DNA of 64,000 nt from Flavobacteriales bacterium UBA6057 (GTDB taxonomy: Bacteria; Bacteroidota; Bacteroidia; Flavobacteriales_G; Salibacteraceae), in NCBI GenBank assembly GCA_002428995.1, contig DIYJ01000006.1:62001-126000 (forward strand), written 5' to 3'. Positions 42,994 to 51,124 of the stretch are shown here, one piece after another; the stretch's first letter is position 1, and each line of letters starts with the position of its first letter. Made by a program: the position numbers and the translations under genes. Under the pieces are notes generated by a model, which worked only from the letters and a program-made list of their open reading frames with translations, did not search any database and was not told the DNA's origin.

Positions 42994-45900
42994 ATGAAAT
43001 CCATCGAACGAAAGGTTGGGGAGGTGCGCAATCCAGCGTATGATGTTCCCATCCATCTCATTCCTGTTTCTAGGTTTTTGACCTGGCATTTGCTACCCCT
43101 TTTATTTTTCTTCATTGCCGCTTCGGTTCATGCTCAAACCACGATTAATGGGCCAACTCAAGTTTGTGTAGGGGAGGAGCCTACCTACACCGTGACTCCG
43201 TCTGAACCAGGCTATTCGTATGTATGGTCGGCCACGGGAGCCACACTGAGTTCTCCCAGCGGTCAAGCCAATCAAAAGGTGCTTTTCAATGCCGATGGGT
43301 CGGTAACCATCACCGTTTCCATCACGGATGCAAATGCAGTGTCTGTTGGCAGTGCTTCCATCGTGGTGCAGGCTGATGACCTTCCAGTGGCGCGAATTCG
43401 CACCGACCAAGACTGGCGATGCACGGAAGTTTTGGAAGCAGGAGCCGGATCGAGCATCGGTCCGCCCTATCAGTGGGTGGAAAGCGAATCGGATTGCTTT
43501 CAGGTTTGCGAGGGCAGCACCGTCACTTACAGTACTGAGGAAACCACGGGCTATACCTATACTTGGCTGGTTGATGGTGCACAATCGTTTGTAGTAAACA
43601 ACAACGAAGTGACCGTCACCTGGCCTTCAACACCCGGTTTTGGTTTTGTAAAACTGGTAGAAGCCAATGGAGCTCACTGCATCGACTCTACCAAGGTGTG
43701 CATCAACATCATTGAAAAGCCAACGGCAGATTTCAGTGTTCAGCCCGGTACCAATGTTTGCCTCAATCAAGCAGTCTACTTCATTGATCAGTCCACCGAT
43801 GCTGTCAACTGGCATTGGGATTTTGGCAATGGCGAAACCCTGGACTACTCGATCAACGATCCTAATCCGCTGCCGAAAGTGGAATACACCCAAAGCGGAA
43901 CCTATCAGGTCACGCTGACGGTAGAAAATGAGTGCCACTGCACAGACACCTACACCACTAACATTGTTGTCTCTCCCAACTCAGCTCCGGAGATTGTTTG
44001 CATTGGCGTGGAATGCGCGAACAACACAGCAACCTATCAGTGCCTGACTCAGTGCAACAGCTACAACTGGAACGTGACCAATGGAAATGTGGTCTCCTCC
44101 AGTGGTGATGTAGTGGTGGTAGAGTGGACCGCAGGTGCGCACGGAATCCTGGAAGTATTGACCTCAGGCTGCGGCAACGGATGCCCGAATGCGCTGGTGT
44201 ATGTTCCTGTCATCGATAATTCAGTGACGATTCAAGGGAAGAGCCCTGTCTGCGCCAACTCACAAGAGCGCTATTGGGTGCCTAAAATGCCAGGAACCAC
44301 CTATGGATGGAACGTGTCCAACGGAACCCTCATTGCAGGACACTTTACCAACGAGATCACCGTAAACTGGAGTACGGTCAATGGAACCGTAAGCCTCACT
44401 TATGACAATCCCGTATTGGATTGTGGAGGTACGGCCACCAAGCCCGTGACCATTGAGGGAGTGTTTAACATCAGCGGGCCTGAATATGCCTGCCGAAACA
44501 CAACCACGACCTTCACTCCAAGCAACGGAACTTCCTTTGACTGGGAGATCAAAGACGATGATTTCAATACCGTTTTTGGTCCATCTGCGGTCACTGGGAA
44601 TTTCACCAATGACTTCGATTTTCCCGCTGGCACTTACACAGTCTATGCCTATGATAATGCCTCTGCGTTTTGCAATGAGGTGGCTACTGCCGAAATCAAC
44701 GTTGTGGAGGTTCCTGAACTTGATTCGAATGATATCATTGGAGAGGATGAAATTTGTCTAGGTCGTGGATACGAATTCTCCATGGAACCTACTTCAGAAG
44801 ACTACTTCCTCGATTGGACCACTTCTATCGGTGGAAACCCTTCGCAAGTGCAAGGAGACAGGGTTCTAGTCGAATGGAACGCTGTAAAGCCTTGGATCGT
44901 TGTGAGGCAGCGTTCAAAGGACTTTCCTCAATGTAGCTCTAGTACAGTCAGAAAGACCCTCACTCAAAGAAAGTTTACAGGATCTATTCTGACAGCTCTT
45001 GGGCCCTATATGTGTGAAGCGCAGCTCACAAGCACCTTCACGGATATTGACAAGATTCAATGGAGTGTTAATTCACCGGATGCTTCCATCATTGACGGGC
45101 AAGGAACAACTTCACCTACGTTCGAATTTCATTATGACAATACTTCCACATACCCTAAGAATCTCAGTATAGGGGTTGATATATGGCACTGTGGAGCACT
45201 TGTGGCCGCATATCCCTGGACCATTCAATACACAAAGCCGCTACTGCCCGAGCTTCCCGCTTCACCAGTGAGTGTTTGTGCAGGCGCTCCGTTTTCGGTC
45301 AGTTTGACCAACGCAAACCTCTATCCAGGTAGTGCAACGTTTACGTGGGATGTTGATGGACAAATCCAATCTGGTGGCACTACTCTGAATCACACTTTTA
45401 CCGAGCCAGGTTCCTACGTAGTGAAAGTGACAAGGAGCGGAGTTGGCGCGCCAGCTTGTGGAAATCCCGAGGTCAGTGTTGTTGTGGAAGTACTTCCGGT
45501 GCCAATTGTTTCAGTTACCACGCCAGACCATATGTGCTTGAGCATCAACAGTCCGGTGAATCTTTACTGCACCGTTGAAGATTTTGGGTCGTTTAGTAAT
45601 TACACCTACGATTGGGGAGGAGGCCTCACAACGAGTGACATCTCCGTAACTACAGGTGGCTCTTACTTCTGCACAGTCACAAACCTGGATAATGGTTGTT
45701 CAGCATCGGACGGAAAATATGTTTCTGCTAACTGCAGCGGTGGTTCGGGAGGCAATACAAGCAATTCTAGCGCATCCGGAACTCCGCCTCCATCCAACGT
45801 TGGCTTTTATCCCATTGAGATCACGCCAACGGCCAATGCTTGTGGCGACTTCACCTTTTCGGTGCTACCATTGAGCGGCAGTCCGGCTCCAACGAATCTC

Positions 45901-48870
45901 AACTGGTCGGTCACCGACCCTTTCAGTACCTCCACCACAGGAACGGGCTCCAGCTTTAGCCATGCATTTTCTTCCAGCGGCTACCATTCGGTGACCGTGT
46001 CTGGCACTTTTACTTGGGGACCTCCTCCCACTACAGACCAGATATTCAGCACACAGATAGTTTATGTGCCGCTTATCGCAGATTTCCTACCTGAATTTGA
46101 ATGTGATCCTGCAAATAACAAAATGAATGTGAAGCTGAAAGACCTCAGTGACTGGACCAACCTCCAAGGAAGCTTCACTTACACCTCTTCCGCGGTTGGG
46201 GCAACCGCGCTTGGTAACCATACCTTTAGCATGACACCTGGCTCTACAGCAACATTTACCTGGACGGTGAGCCATTCATCGGGTGAGGTGTGTACAAAAA
46301 CAAAGACCATCACTGCGCCTGACATGGCCGAAGCCATTTTCGATGCTCCCTCTGTAGCTTGCGAGGGAGTAGCAGTGGACATGAACAACACATCTACTGG
46401 CGATATCGCTAGCTACTTCTGGGACTTTGGTGATGGAGGAATCCATGTTTTCAGAGATGCCTCTCGGACTTACATAGACGCTGCTACATCTCCACTCGTA
46501 GACGAGATTGTTGTGTGGCTAAAAATTACCGATGTGTATGGCTGCGCGGACAGCGTCAGTGACACCATTGCAGTCTATGAAAACGACATCGATGTGCAAT
46601 GGTCTATTCCAGCAACCAAGATATGCGAGGGAGCTGCCGCTACGCTCACCGCTACCAACAACGGCTCTTTTTCAACTGACTTTCTGTGGAGTACAGGCTC
46701 TGCTACTTCGAGCACCTTGGTGACCGAAACGGGAGAATACTACCTGACTGCCACTAACTCTTTAGGCTGCGAAAAAAGGTATTCCCACTACATGGAAGTC
46801 GTGCCTTCACCCGATGCCTTCATCCGTGGTCCGCTGGAGTATTGCCTGGGTGAAGAAATTGAGCGTAAGGCCTTCCAGGGAGATGACTTCGACTATGCTT
46901 GGTCTGCTCCTTCAGGAGTGTCGACAACAGGTTTAGCCCAAGGTAATCTGACCGCCTTCAATGCACCGTCAGGGCCGAATGCATTCAGCGTTACGGTGAC
47001 TGAAACCTACAGCGGATTATCCTGTACGGACGTGTCAACGCCAAATAACGTGCTTGTAAAAGCTCCGCTTACACCTCCTACAATTACCGCCAGCGGTGGG
47101 GCGCCTTATTGCATGGACGGAGCACGAACGCTTTCTACCAGCAACCCAGCTACAGGCGATTTCACTTGGAGCACGGGTGGTTTCACGTCTAACAGCACCA
47201 CCTCGTCCATTTCGGTAGACCATCCCGGGCTCTACGCAGTCACATTCACCGATGCTTCAAACTGCAGCGATTCAGGCAGCTTTAAACTGCACGCATTGCC
47301 AGACTTCAGTGAGTTTATGAGTGGATGCTATGATGTATGCCTGGATGAGCTCGTGGACTGGCCCGGAATACCCGGTAACTTTTTAAGCTACACGTGGTAC
47401 AGGAATGGAGTAGTGGTGAGCAGCGGAACAGCGCCATCACCTGGAATGGGAGTCTACGTTTCTGTTCCCACGCTCGCCATCACTTCGCCTGGCGATTACC
47501 AGTTGGAAGTCACAACCATCAACGGATGTACAGCCATTAGTCCGATTGCTTCCATTTCTCACATACCGTGCGATCAGTTTTGCACGCGAATGGATGTGAA
47601 CTTCCTCCAGGCCGTTTGCATCGGGCAGGACGAAAACAGAAACGATGTGTACTTCCTTGAGTTCGGAGTCAGCACCTTTCCCTTTCCTGGTGACATCACA
47701 GTGAATGCCAACGGGAATGGCTTGGTGAGCAATGTGAACCCCGCCAGCATTGGTCAAGTGTCACAAAACTTTGGATTCACCTACACCAATACTTCGGGGA
47801 ATCTGTTTCCCTGCTTCGACATCACATTTACGTCTGCAGACCCCGCTGTTGAGTACACCTGCACATTTGAGCTATGTCCGGAGTTAGAGCGTTGTGATGA
47901 ACTACCGTCTTGTAGATTGGAAGAGATCGAGGTGTTGAGCAAGGAATGCCTGGTTCAAAGCCAGAACAACTTCAACACCTACAGCGTCAGTCTCAACCTG
48001 TTTAATGGTACCTCATCTCCGTTGGAAGTAGTGGCCGTTACGGACCTCGTGTCGAACGCTCCGATCGCTTTTGCCCCGGGCACTGTCATCATGGGGTCCA
48101 CGCAATTGGACATTACCTTTTCTTCTTACTTGCCCGCAGGAACCAATCAATGCCTTCAAGTGATTATGCGTGAGGTGGGTACCAATACCTTCTGCAAGGA
48201 AGAAGTCTGCTTTGAAATTCCTCAGTGTGAGGTAGAAGCATGCAGAGCGCTGGAATCGGAAATCAGAAGCATCAACTGTGCTGATGTGGATGCCGCAGGA
48301 AACCCCATCTACGAAGTGGATTTTCGAATTGATAATTCAGAGTCTTACAGCCTGGATATTGTGGCGATTACATCCACGCAAGGGATTGTGACCAACTATC
48401 CAGCTTCGCTCAGCAGCGGTTCTAATGCGTTCATCGCTTTCTTCACTGCCTTACCTCCGTTTTATGAGCCGGTGTGTTTCACCATTTGGGTGTATGATCC
48501 TCAAAATGATGAGGTAACACCCTGTGAGGTCTGCTTTCATAGACTACCATGCGTGAGTGCTGGGTCGGTACCGGGCAAACGAGATTTCCTTAGCCCTGAG
48601 ACGGAAACAGCTACTGAGCTGGTGACAGGGTTGAAGCTCATGCCAAATCCAACACTGGGAGAACTGAGCATTGCTTACAGTTTTTATGGTGAAAGCGAAG
48701 GTTCGTTGGTCATCATTGATACCTATGGTCGTATCCTTTTCGAGCGAGATGGCCTGAACGAGGATGGAAGCCTCCAGTTAAACATCCAGGATTGGGCGGC
48801 CGGAATCTATTTCGTGCAGTCCATTCAAAACAATGCGAAGAGCAACACCCAGATCTTGGTGAAGGAGTAG
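42994..48870 (+). CDS. giant PKD/Ig-like T9SS secreted protein
   Basis: 1958 residues. Signal peptide (about 25-47, LLPLLFFFIAASVHAQ), then a long run of Ig-like and PKD domains. A clear PKD domain lies at about 245-325 (ADFSVQPGTNVCLNQAVYFIDQSTDAVNWHWDFGNGETL..SGTYQVTLTV) and another near 1120-1160 (SYFWDFGDGG). Many repeats carry paired cysteines (CVGEEPTYTV, CxxxxxTYxxxP), suggesting disulfide-stabilised modules. The last 75 residues are a T9SS type A sorting domain (LMPNPTLGELSIAY..DTYGRILF..AAGIYFVQSI..LVKE). It is probably a surface or matrix protein for adhesion. It lies downstream of a propeller kinase/regulator pair. Confidence 0.88.
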   Translation: MKSIERKVGEVRNPAYDVPIHLIPVSRFLTWHLLPLLFFFIAASVHAQTTINGPTQVCVGEEPTYTVTPSEPGYSYVWSATGATLSSPSGQANQKVLFNADGSVTITVSITDANAVSVGSASIVVQADDLPVARIRTDQDWRCTEVLEAGAGSSIGPPYQWVESESDCFQVCEGSTVTYSTEETTGYTYTWLVDGAQSFVVNNNEVTVTWPSTPGFGFVKLVEANGAHCIDSTKVCINIIEKPTADFSVQPGTNVCLNQAVYFIDQSTDAVNWHWDFGNGETLDYSINDPNPLPKVEYTQSGTYQVTLTVENECHCTDTYTTNIVVSPNSAPEIVCIGVECANNTATYQCLTQCNSYNWNVTNGNVVSSSGDVVVVEWTAGAHGILEVLTSGCGNGCPNALVYVPVIDNSVTIQGKSPVCANSQERYWVPKMPGTTYGWNVSNGTLIAGHFTNEITVNWSTVNGTVSLTYDNPVLDCGGTATKPVTIEGVFNISGPEYACRNTTTTFTPSNGTSFDWEIKDDDFNTVFGPSAVTGNFTNDFDFPAGTYTVYAYDNASAFCNEVATAEINVVEVPELDSNDIIGEDEICLGRGYEFSMEPTSEDYFLDWTTSIGGNPSQVQGDRVLVEWNAVKPWIVVRQRSKDFPQCSSSTVRKTLTQRKFTGSILTALGPYMCEAQLTSTFTDIDKIQWSVNSPDASIIDGQGTTSPTFEFHYDNTSTYPKNLSIGVDIWHCGALVAAYPWTIQYTKPLLPELPASPVSVCAGAPFSVSLTNANLYPGSATFTWDVDGQIQSGGTTLNHTFTEPGSYVVKVTRSGVGAPACGNPEVSVVVEVLPVPIVSVTTPDHMCLSINSPVNLYCTVEDFGSFSNYTYDWGGGLTTSDISVTTGGSYFCTVTNLDNGCSASDGKYVSANCSGGSGGNTSNSSASGTPPPSNVGFYPIEITPTANACGDFTFSVLPLSGSPAPTNLNWSVTDPFSTSTTGTGSSFSHAFSSSGYHSVTVSGTFTWGPPPTTDQIFSTQIVYVPLIADFLPEFECDPANNKMNVKLKDLSDWTNLQGSFTYTSSAVGATALGNHTFSMTPGSTATFTWTVSHSSGEVCTKTKTITAPDMAEAIFDAPSVACEGVAVDMNNTSTGDIASYFWDFGDGGIHVFRDASRTYIDAATSPLVDEIVVWLKITDVYGCADSVSDTIAVYENDIDVQWSIPATKICEGAAATLTATNNGSFSTDFLWSTGSATSSTLVTETGEYYLTATNSLGCEKRYSHYMEVVPSPDAFIRGPLEYCLGEEIERKAFQGDDFDYAWSAPSGVSTTGLAQGNLTAFNAPSGPNAFSVTVTETYSGLSCTDVSTPNNVLVKAPLTPPTITASGGAPYCMDGARTLSTSNPATGDFTWSTGGFTSNSTTSSISVDHPGLYAVTFTDASNCSDSGSFKLHALPDFSEFMSGCYDVCLDELVDWPGIPGNFLSYTWYRNGVVVSSGTAPSPGMGVYVSVPTLAITSPGDYQLEVTTINGCTAISPIASISHIPCDQFCTRMDVNFLQAVCIGQDENRNDVYFLEFGVSTFPFPGDITVNANGNGLVSNVNPASIGQVSQNFGFTYTNTSGNLFPCFDITFTSADPAVEYTCTFELCPELERCDELPSCRLEEIEVLSKECLVQSQNNFNTYSVSLNLFNGTSSPLEVVAVTDLVSNAPIAFAPGTVIMGSTQLDITFSSYLPAGTNQCLQVIMREVGTNTFCKEEVCFEIPQCEVEACRALESEIRSINCADVDAAGNPIYEVDFRIDNSESYSLDIVAITSTQGIVTNYPASLSSGSNAFIAFFTALPPFYEPVCFTIWVYDPQNDEVTPCEVCFHRLPCVSAGSVPGKRDFLSPETETATELVTGLKLMPNPTLGELSIAYSFYGESEGSLVIIDTYGRILFERDGLNEDGSLQLNIQDWAAGIYFVQSIQNNAKSNTQILVKE

Positions 48871-48893
48871 TCACTTTCTTCATTGCAGTAGTT

Positions 48894-48929
48894 AGCCCAC
48901 CTTGGTTGCGATGACCAGGTGGGCTTTTT
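48894..48929 (+). terminator. strong intrinsic terminator
   Basis: AGCCCACCTTGG pairs with CCAGGTGGGCT (eleven pairs, one bulged T) around a nine-base loop, followed by TTTTT, 23 bases after the PKD/Ig gene stop. Confidence 0.9.
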
Positions 48930-48961
48930 ATTGCGAATGACAGATGGTGCGTTTGTCCTCG

Positions 48962-49102
48962 ATGTTCCTGAAACGCTTGTTCGTTCCAATCCATGATACT
49001 GATGAAGCCATCTGGATCTGTGGCTTTATTGACCGGTTTGTCTCAGGTAAAGCCGTGTCAAGATCTGAATTATTGCTTCCTCTGATCATGATGGGTTGCT
49101 GA
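48962..49102 (+). CDS. possible 46-residue small protein
   Basis: ATG-started frame of 46 codons between the terminator and the beta-helix gene: acidic then basic then hydrophobic (FVPIHDTDEAIW; IDRFVSGK; LLLPLIMMGC). No family recognised and no ribosome-binding site seen. The opposite strand is also open over much of this stretch, so it may be chance. The remainder of the 322-base gap holds nothing else I can support. Confidence 0.2.
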   Translation: MFLKRLFVPIHDTDEAIWICGFIDRFVSGKAVSRSELLLPLIMMGC

Positions 49103-49192
49103 AATCCCTGGTTCGTGAACTATTTTGAAGGGTTCATGACATAGAGCCCGCTGGATTGAGCACACCATAGACTTTCGATCGCACAAAATCGA

Positions 49193-51016
49193 ATGTTTAT
49201 GAAATCAATCCTACTCACAGTGTGCACTCTCTTAGGGTGTTTCATTCAAGGTTTTTCAGCGGTCATCTTTGTGAATACGCAGGCCACCGGAAACAATGAC
49301 GGCTCGTCATGGGCCAATGCGTTTACCAATCTCTCACAAGCCATTCAACATGCAGCTAATAATGCAAGCAATGCTGATTCGCTTTTTGTAGCTGAAGGCA
49401 TTTATGTTCCTGATGTGGATAATCAGCTTGGCTTTCCCGTCTTCAACTGCCCACCTCAAATAGCCCTCTTTGGTGGCTTTCCTTCATCGGGAAATCCCGA
49501 ATTTGAAGATCGCGACTGGCAGGCTCATCTCACGGTTTTGAACGGAGACGTATTGGGAGACGATGACAATACATCCATGACACGAGTGGACAATGCCAGG
49601 CGCGTTTTGGTCTTCGACACCTTTGGTCGACTGGATGGCTTTGTGGTGCGCAATGGCGGTGATGATTCAGGCGGTGTTGGAGCTGGTTTAACGCTGAATG
49701 GAACTACAAGCCGTGGGGCTCAGATTACCAATTGCCTTTTTGAAAACAATTGGGTCACCAGCGGGGGAGCATTGGTCGGTGACGGAGGAGCCATCAGGGC
49801 TGGAGCAGTGAATGCAACTGACGTAGTTGACCTCCAGAATGTGCTCTTCAGGAATAACCGAGCGAAGTTTGGTGCGGCACTGATTTATGGCGGTACCGCG
49901 GAATTGAACAACTGCGTCTTTATCGAGAATGAAGCCGAGCTGGGAAGCGCCATCGCTGTTAGTGGCTCTTCAGCAGGCGCAGGACCTGCTACCATCATCA
50001 ACTCTGTTTTTTACAACAACACGTCTGTGGCTGGTACAAATCAAGGCGACCGAAGTGGCACGATTGGACGCCTGAACGCGGGTACGGGAGATCTGACAGT
50101 GTTGAACTCAACCTTTAAAGACAACAATGCTGACACGCTTGCCACGGTCTATTCAGGCATTCCCCTGTCTGTTTCCGCATCTACGGTGTTTAACAATTGC
50201 CTGATCGATGAACTGAGCAACGTTCCCGCGTTTGGCCTTTTTGAAAGTGACACGATCAACATGAACAATTGTGTTGGAAGCTTCTCTGCTGGCTGGGGTG
50301 CCAATGCAAGCATTGGCGCTAATGATGGCCTCATCGTACTCAGCAATTGGAAGGAAGGAGAGCCTATAACCTACATTACTGAGGATAATACCCTGGGTGT
50401 TTTCATCCTCGATTGCGATGCTCCTGGATACAACGATGGACTCAATGATCTGCTGCCTGGATCCCTTGTGAGCGGTAGCGACATTCTTGGAAATGCCAGA
50501 GTTCAGGGAGGAACAGTGGACGTAGGTGCCTACGAAACCTCCACATTTGATCGTCCCATGATCGAACAACAGGGCAGCGTGTTGCAGGTCACCAACGGAT
50601 CTTATGACAATTACCAATGGGTGATGGATGGAAGCCCTGTATCGGGTGGAAATGATTCAACACTTAGCCTCTCTGAGAACGGAACCTATTGGCTGGTTGC
50701 CAGCAATGACGAAGCGTGTGGAGTGGATACATCTGCGGCCGTTGAGGTTACGGATCAGAATGGGACGGGAACTGGAATAAAAGAATATGCTTTTGTCCAG
50801 GTAAGAGTTTGGCCCAATCCCACATCGGATGTCCTTCACCTCAGAAGTGAGAGCACCATTTACAATGTCTTTATCTACAATACAGCAGGCGAGAAGGTGA
50901 TCGCGCAACCTTACGCTTCCGATCAGATTGACTTGAAATCGCTGGCCCCTGGCGTATATTTCGTTGAAGCTCAATTTGCATCGGGAAGTAGCGTTCATCG
51001 GGTACTGAAACATTAA
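49193..51016 (+). CDS. parallel beta-helix T9SS secreted protein
   Basis: 607 residues. Signal peptide (about 1-22; starts at 49193 and 49199 are both possible). The body is a right-handed beta-helix of the pectate-lyase type, opening with the family phrase IFVNTQATGNNDGSSWANAFTNLSQAIQHA and continuing with regularly spaced short Asn/Val strands (LTVLNSTFKDNNADT). There is no obvious catalytic site, as in many adhesin-like members. An Ig-like stretch (DNYQWVMDGSPVSGG..NGTYWLVASN) leads into a T9SS type A domain (VWPNPTSDVLHLRSE..YNTAGEKV..APGVYFVEA..SVHRVLKH). Probably a surface protein binding or acting on polysaccharide. It lies directly upstream of a kinase/regulator pair. Confidence 0.85.
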   Translation: MFMKSILLTVCTLLGCFIQGFSAVIFVNTQATGNNDGSSWANAFTNLSQAIQHAANNASNADSLFVAEGIYVPDVDNQLGFPVFNCPPQIALFGGFPSSGNPEFEDRDWQAHLTVLNGDVLGDDDNTSMTRVDNARRVLVFDTFGRLDGFVVRNGGDDSGGVGAGLTLNGTTSRGAQITNCLFENNWVTSGGALVGDGGAIRAGAVNATDVVDLQNVLFRNNRAKFGAALIYGGTAELNNCVFIENEAELGSAIAVSGSSAGAGPATIINSVFYNNTSVAGTNQGDRSGTIGRLNAGTGDLTVLNSTFKDNNADTLATVYSGIPLSVSASTVFNNCLIDELSNVPAFGLFESDTINMNNCVGSFSAGWGANASIGANDGLIVLSNWKEGEPITYITEDNTLGVFILDCDAPGYNDGLNDLLPGSLVSGSDILGNARVQGGTVDVGAYETSTFDRPMIEQQGSVLQVTNGSYDNYQWVMDGSPVSGGNDSTLSLSENGTYWLVASNDEACGVDTSAAVEVTDQNGTGTGIKEYAFVQVRVWPNPTSDVLHLRSESTIYNVFIYNTAGEKVIAQPYASDQIDLKSLAPGVYFVEAQFASGSSVHRVLKH

Positions 51017-51064
51017 GGGTATTTGTACCCCGATTCTCGCCTGCATCATTTAACCGTCCAAAGT

Positions 51065-51093
51065 GGCTGCGCCTCATTATTCGTGGCGCAGCC
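51065..51093 (+). terminator. perfect GC-rich inverted repeat
   Basis: GGCTGCGCC and GGCGCAGCC form a perfect nine-pair stem (ten with the flanking T-A) around an eleven-base loop, 48 bases after the beta-helix gene. It is terminator-like but lacks a T-run; it could also be a binding site. A second small hairpin GGGTA-TTTG-TACCC lies at 51017-51030, directly after the stop. Confidence 0.55.
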
Positions 51094-51112
51094 ATATTCC
51101 ATTGGCAAAACA

Positions 51113-51120
51113 TAGATTCG
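51113..51120 (+). promoter_or_regulatory. promoter-like element before the sensor kinase
   Basis: TAGATTCG resembles TAnnTTTG with one mismatch, four bases before the ATG at 51125. The same TAGnTTCG form occurs in front of the CvfB-like gene. Confidence 0.3.
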
Positions 51121-51124
51121 CAAT

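Noticed and set aside
48713..48994. 93-codon minus-strand frame across the end of the PKD/Ig gene
   Set aside because: Overlaps the T9SS sorting domain and the terminator in antisense; not plausible as a gene.
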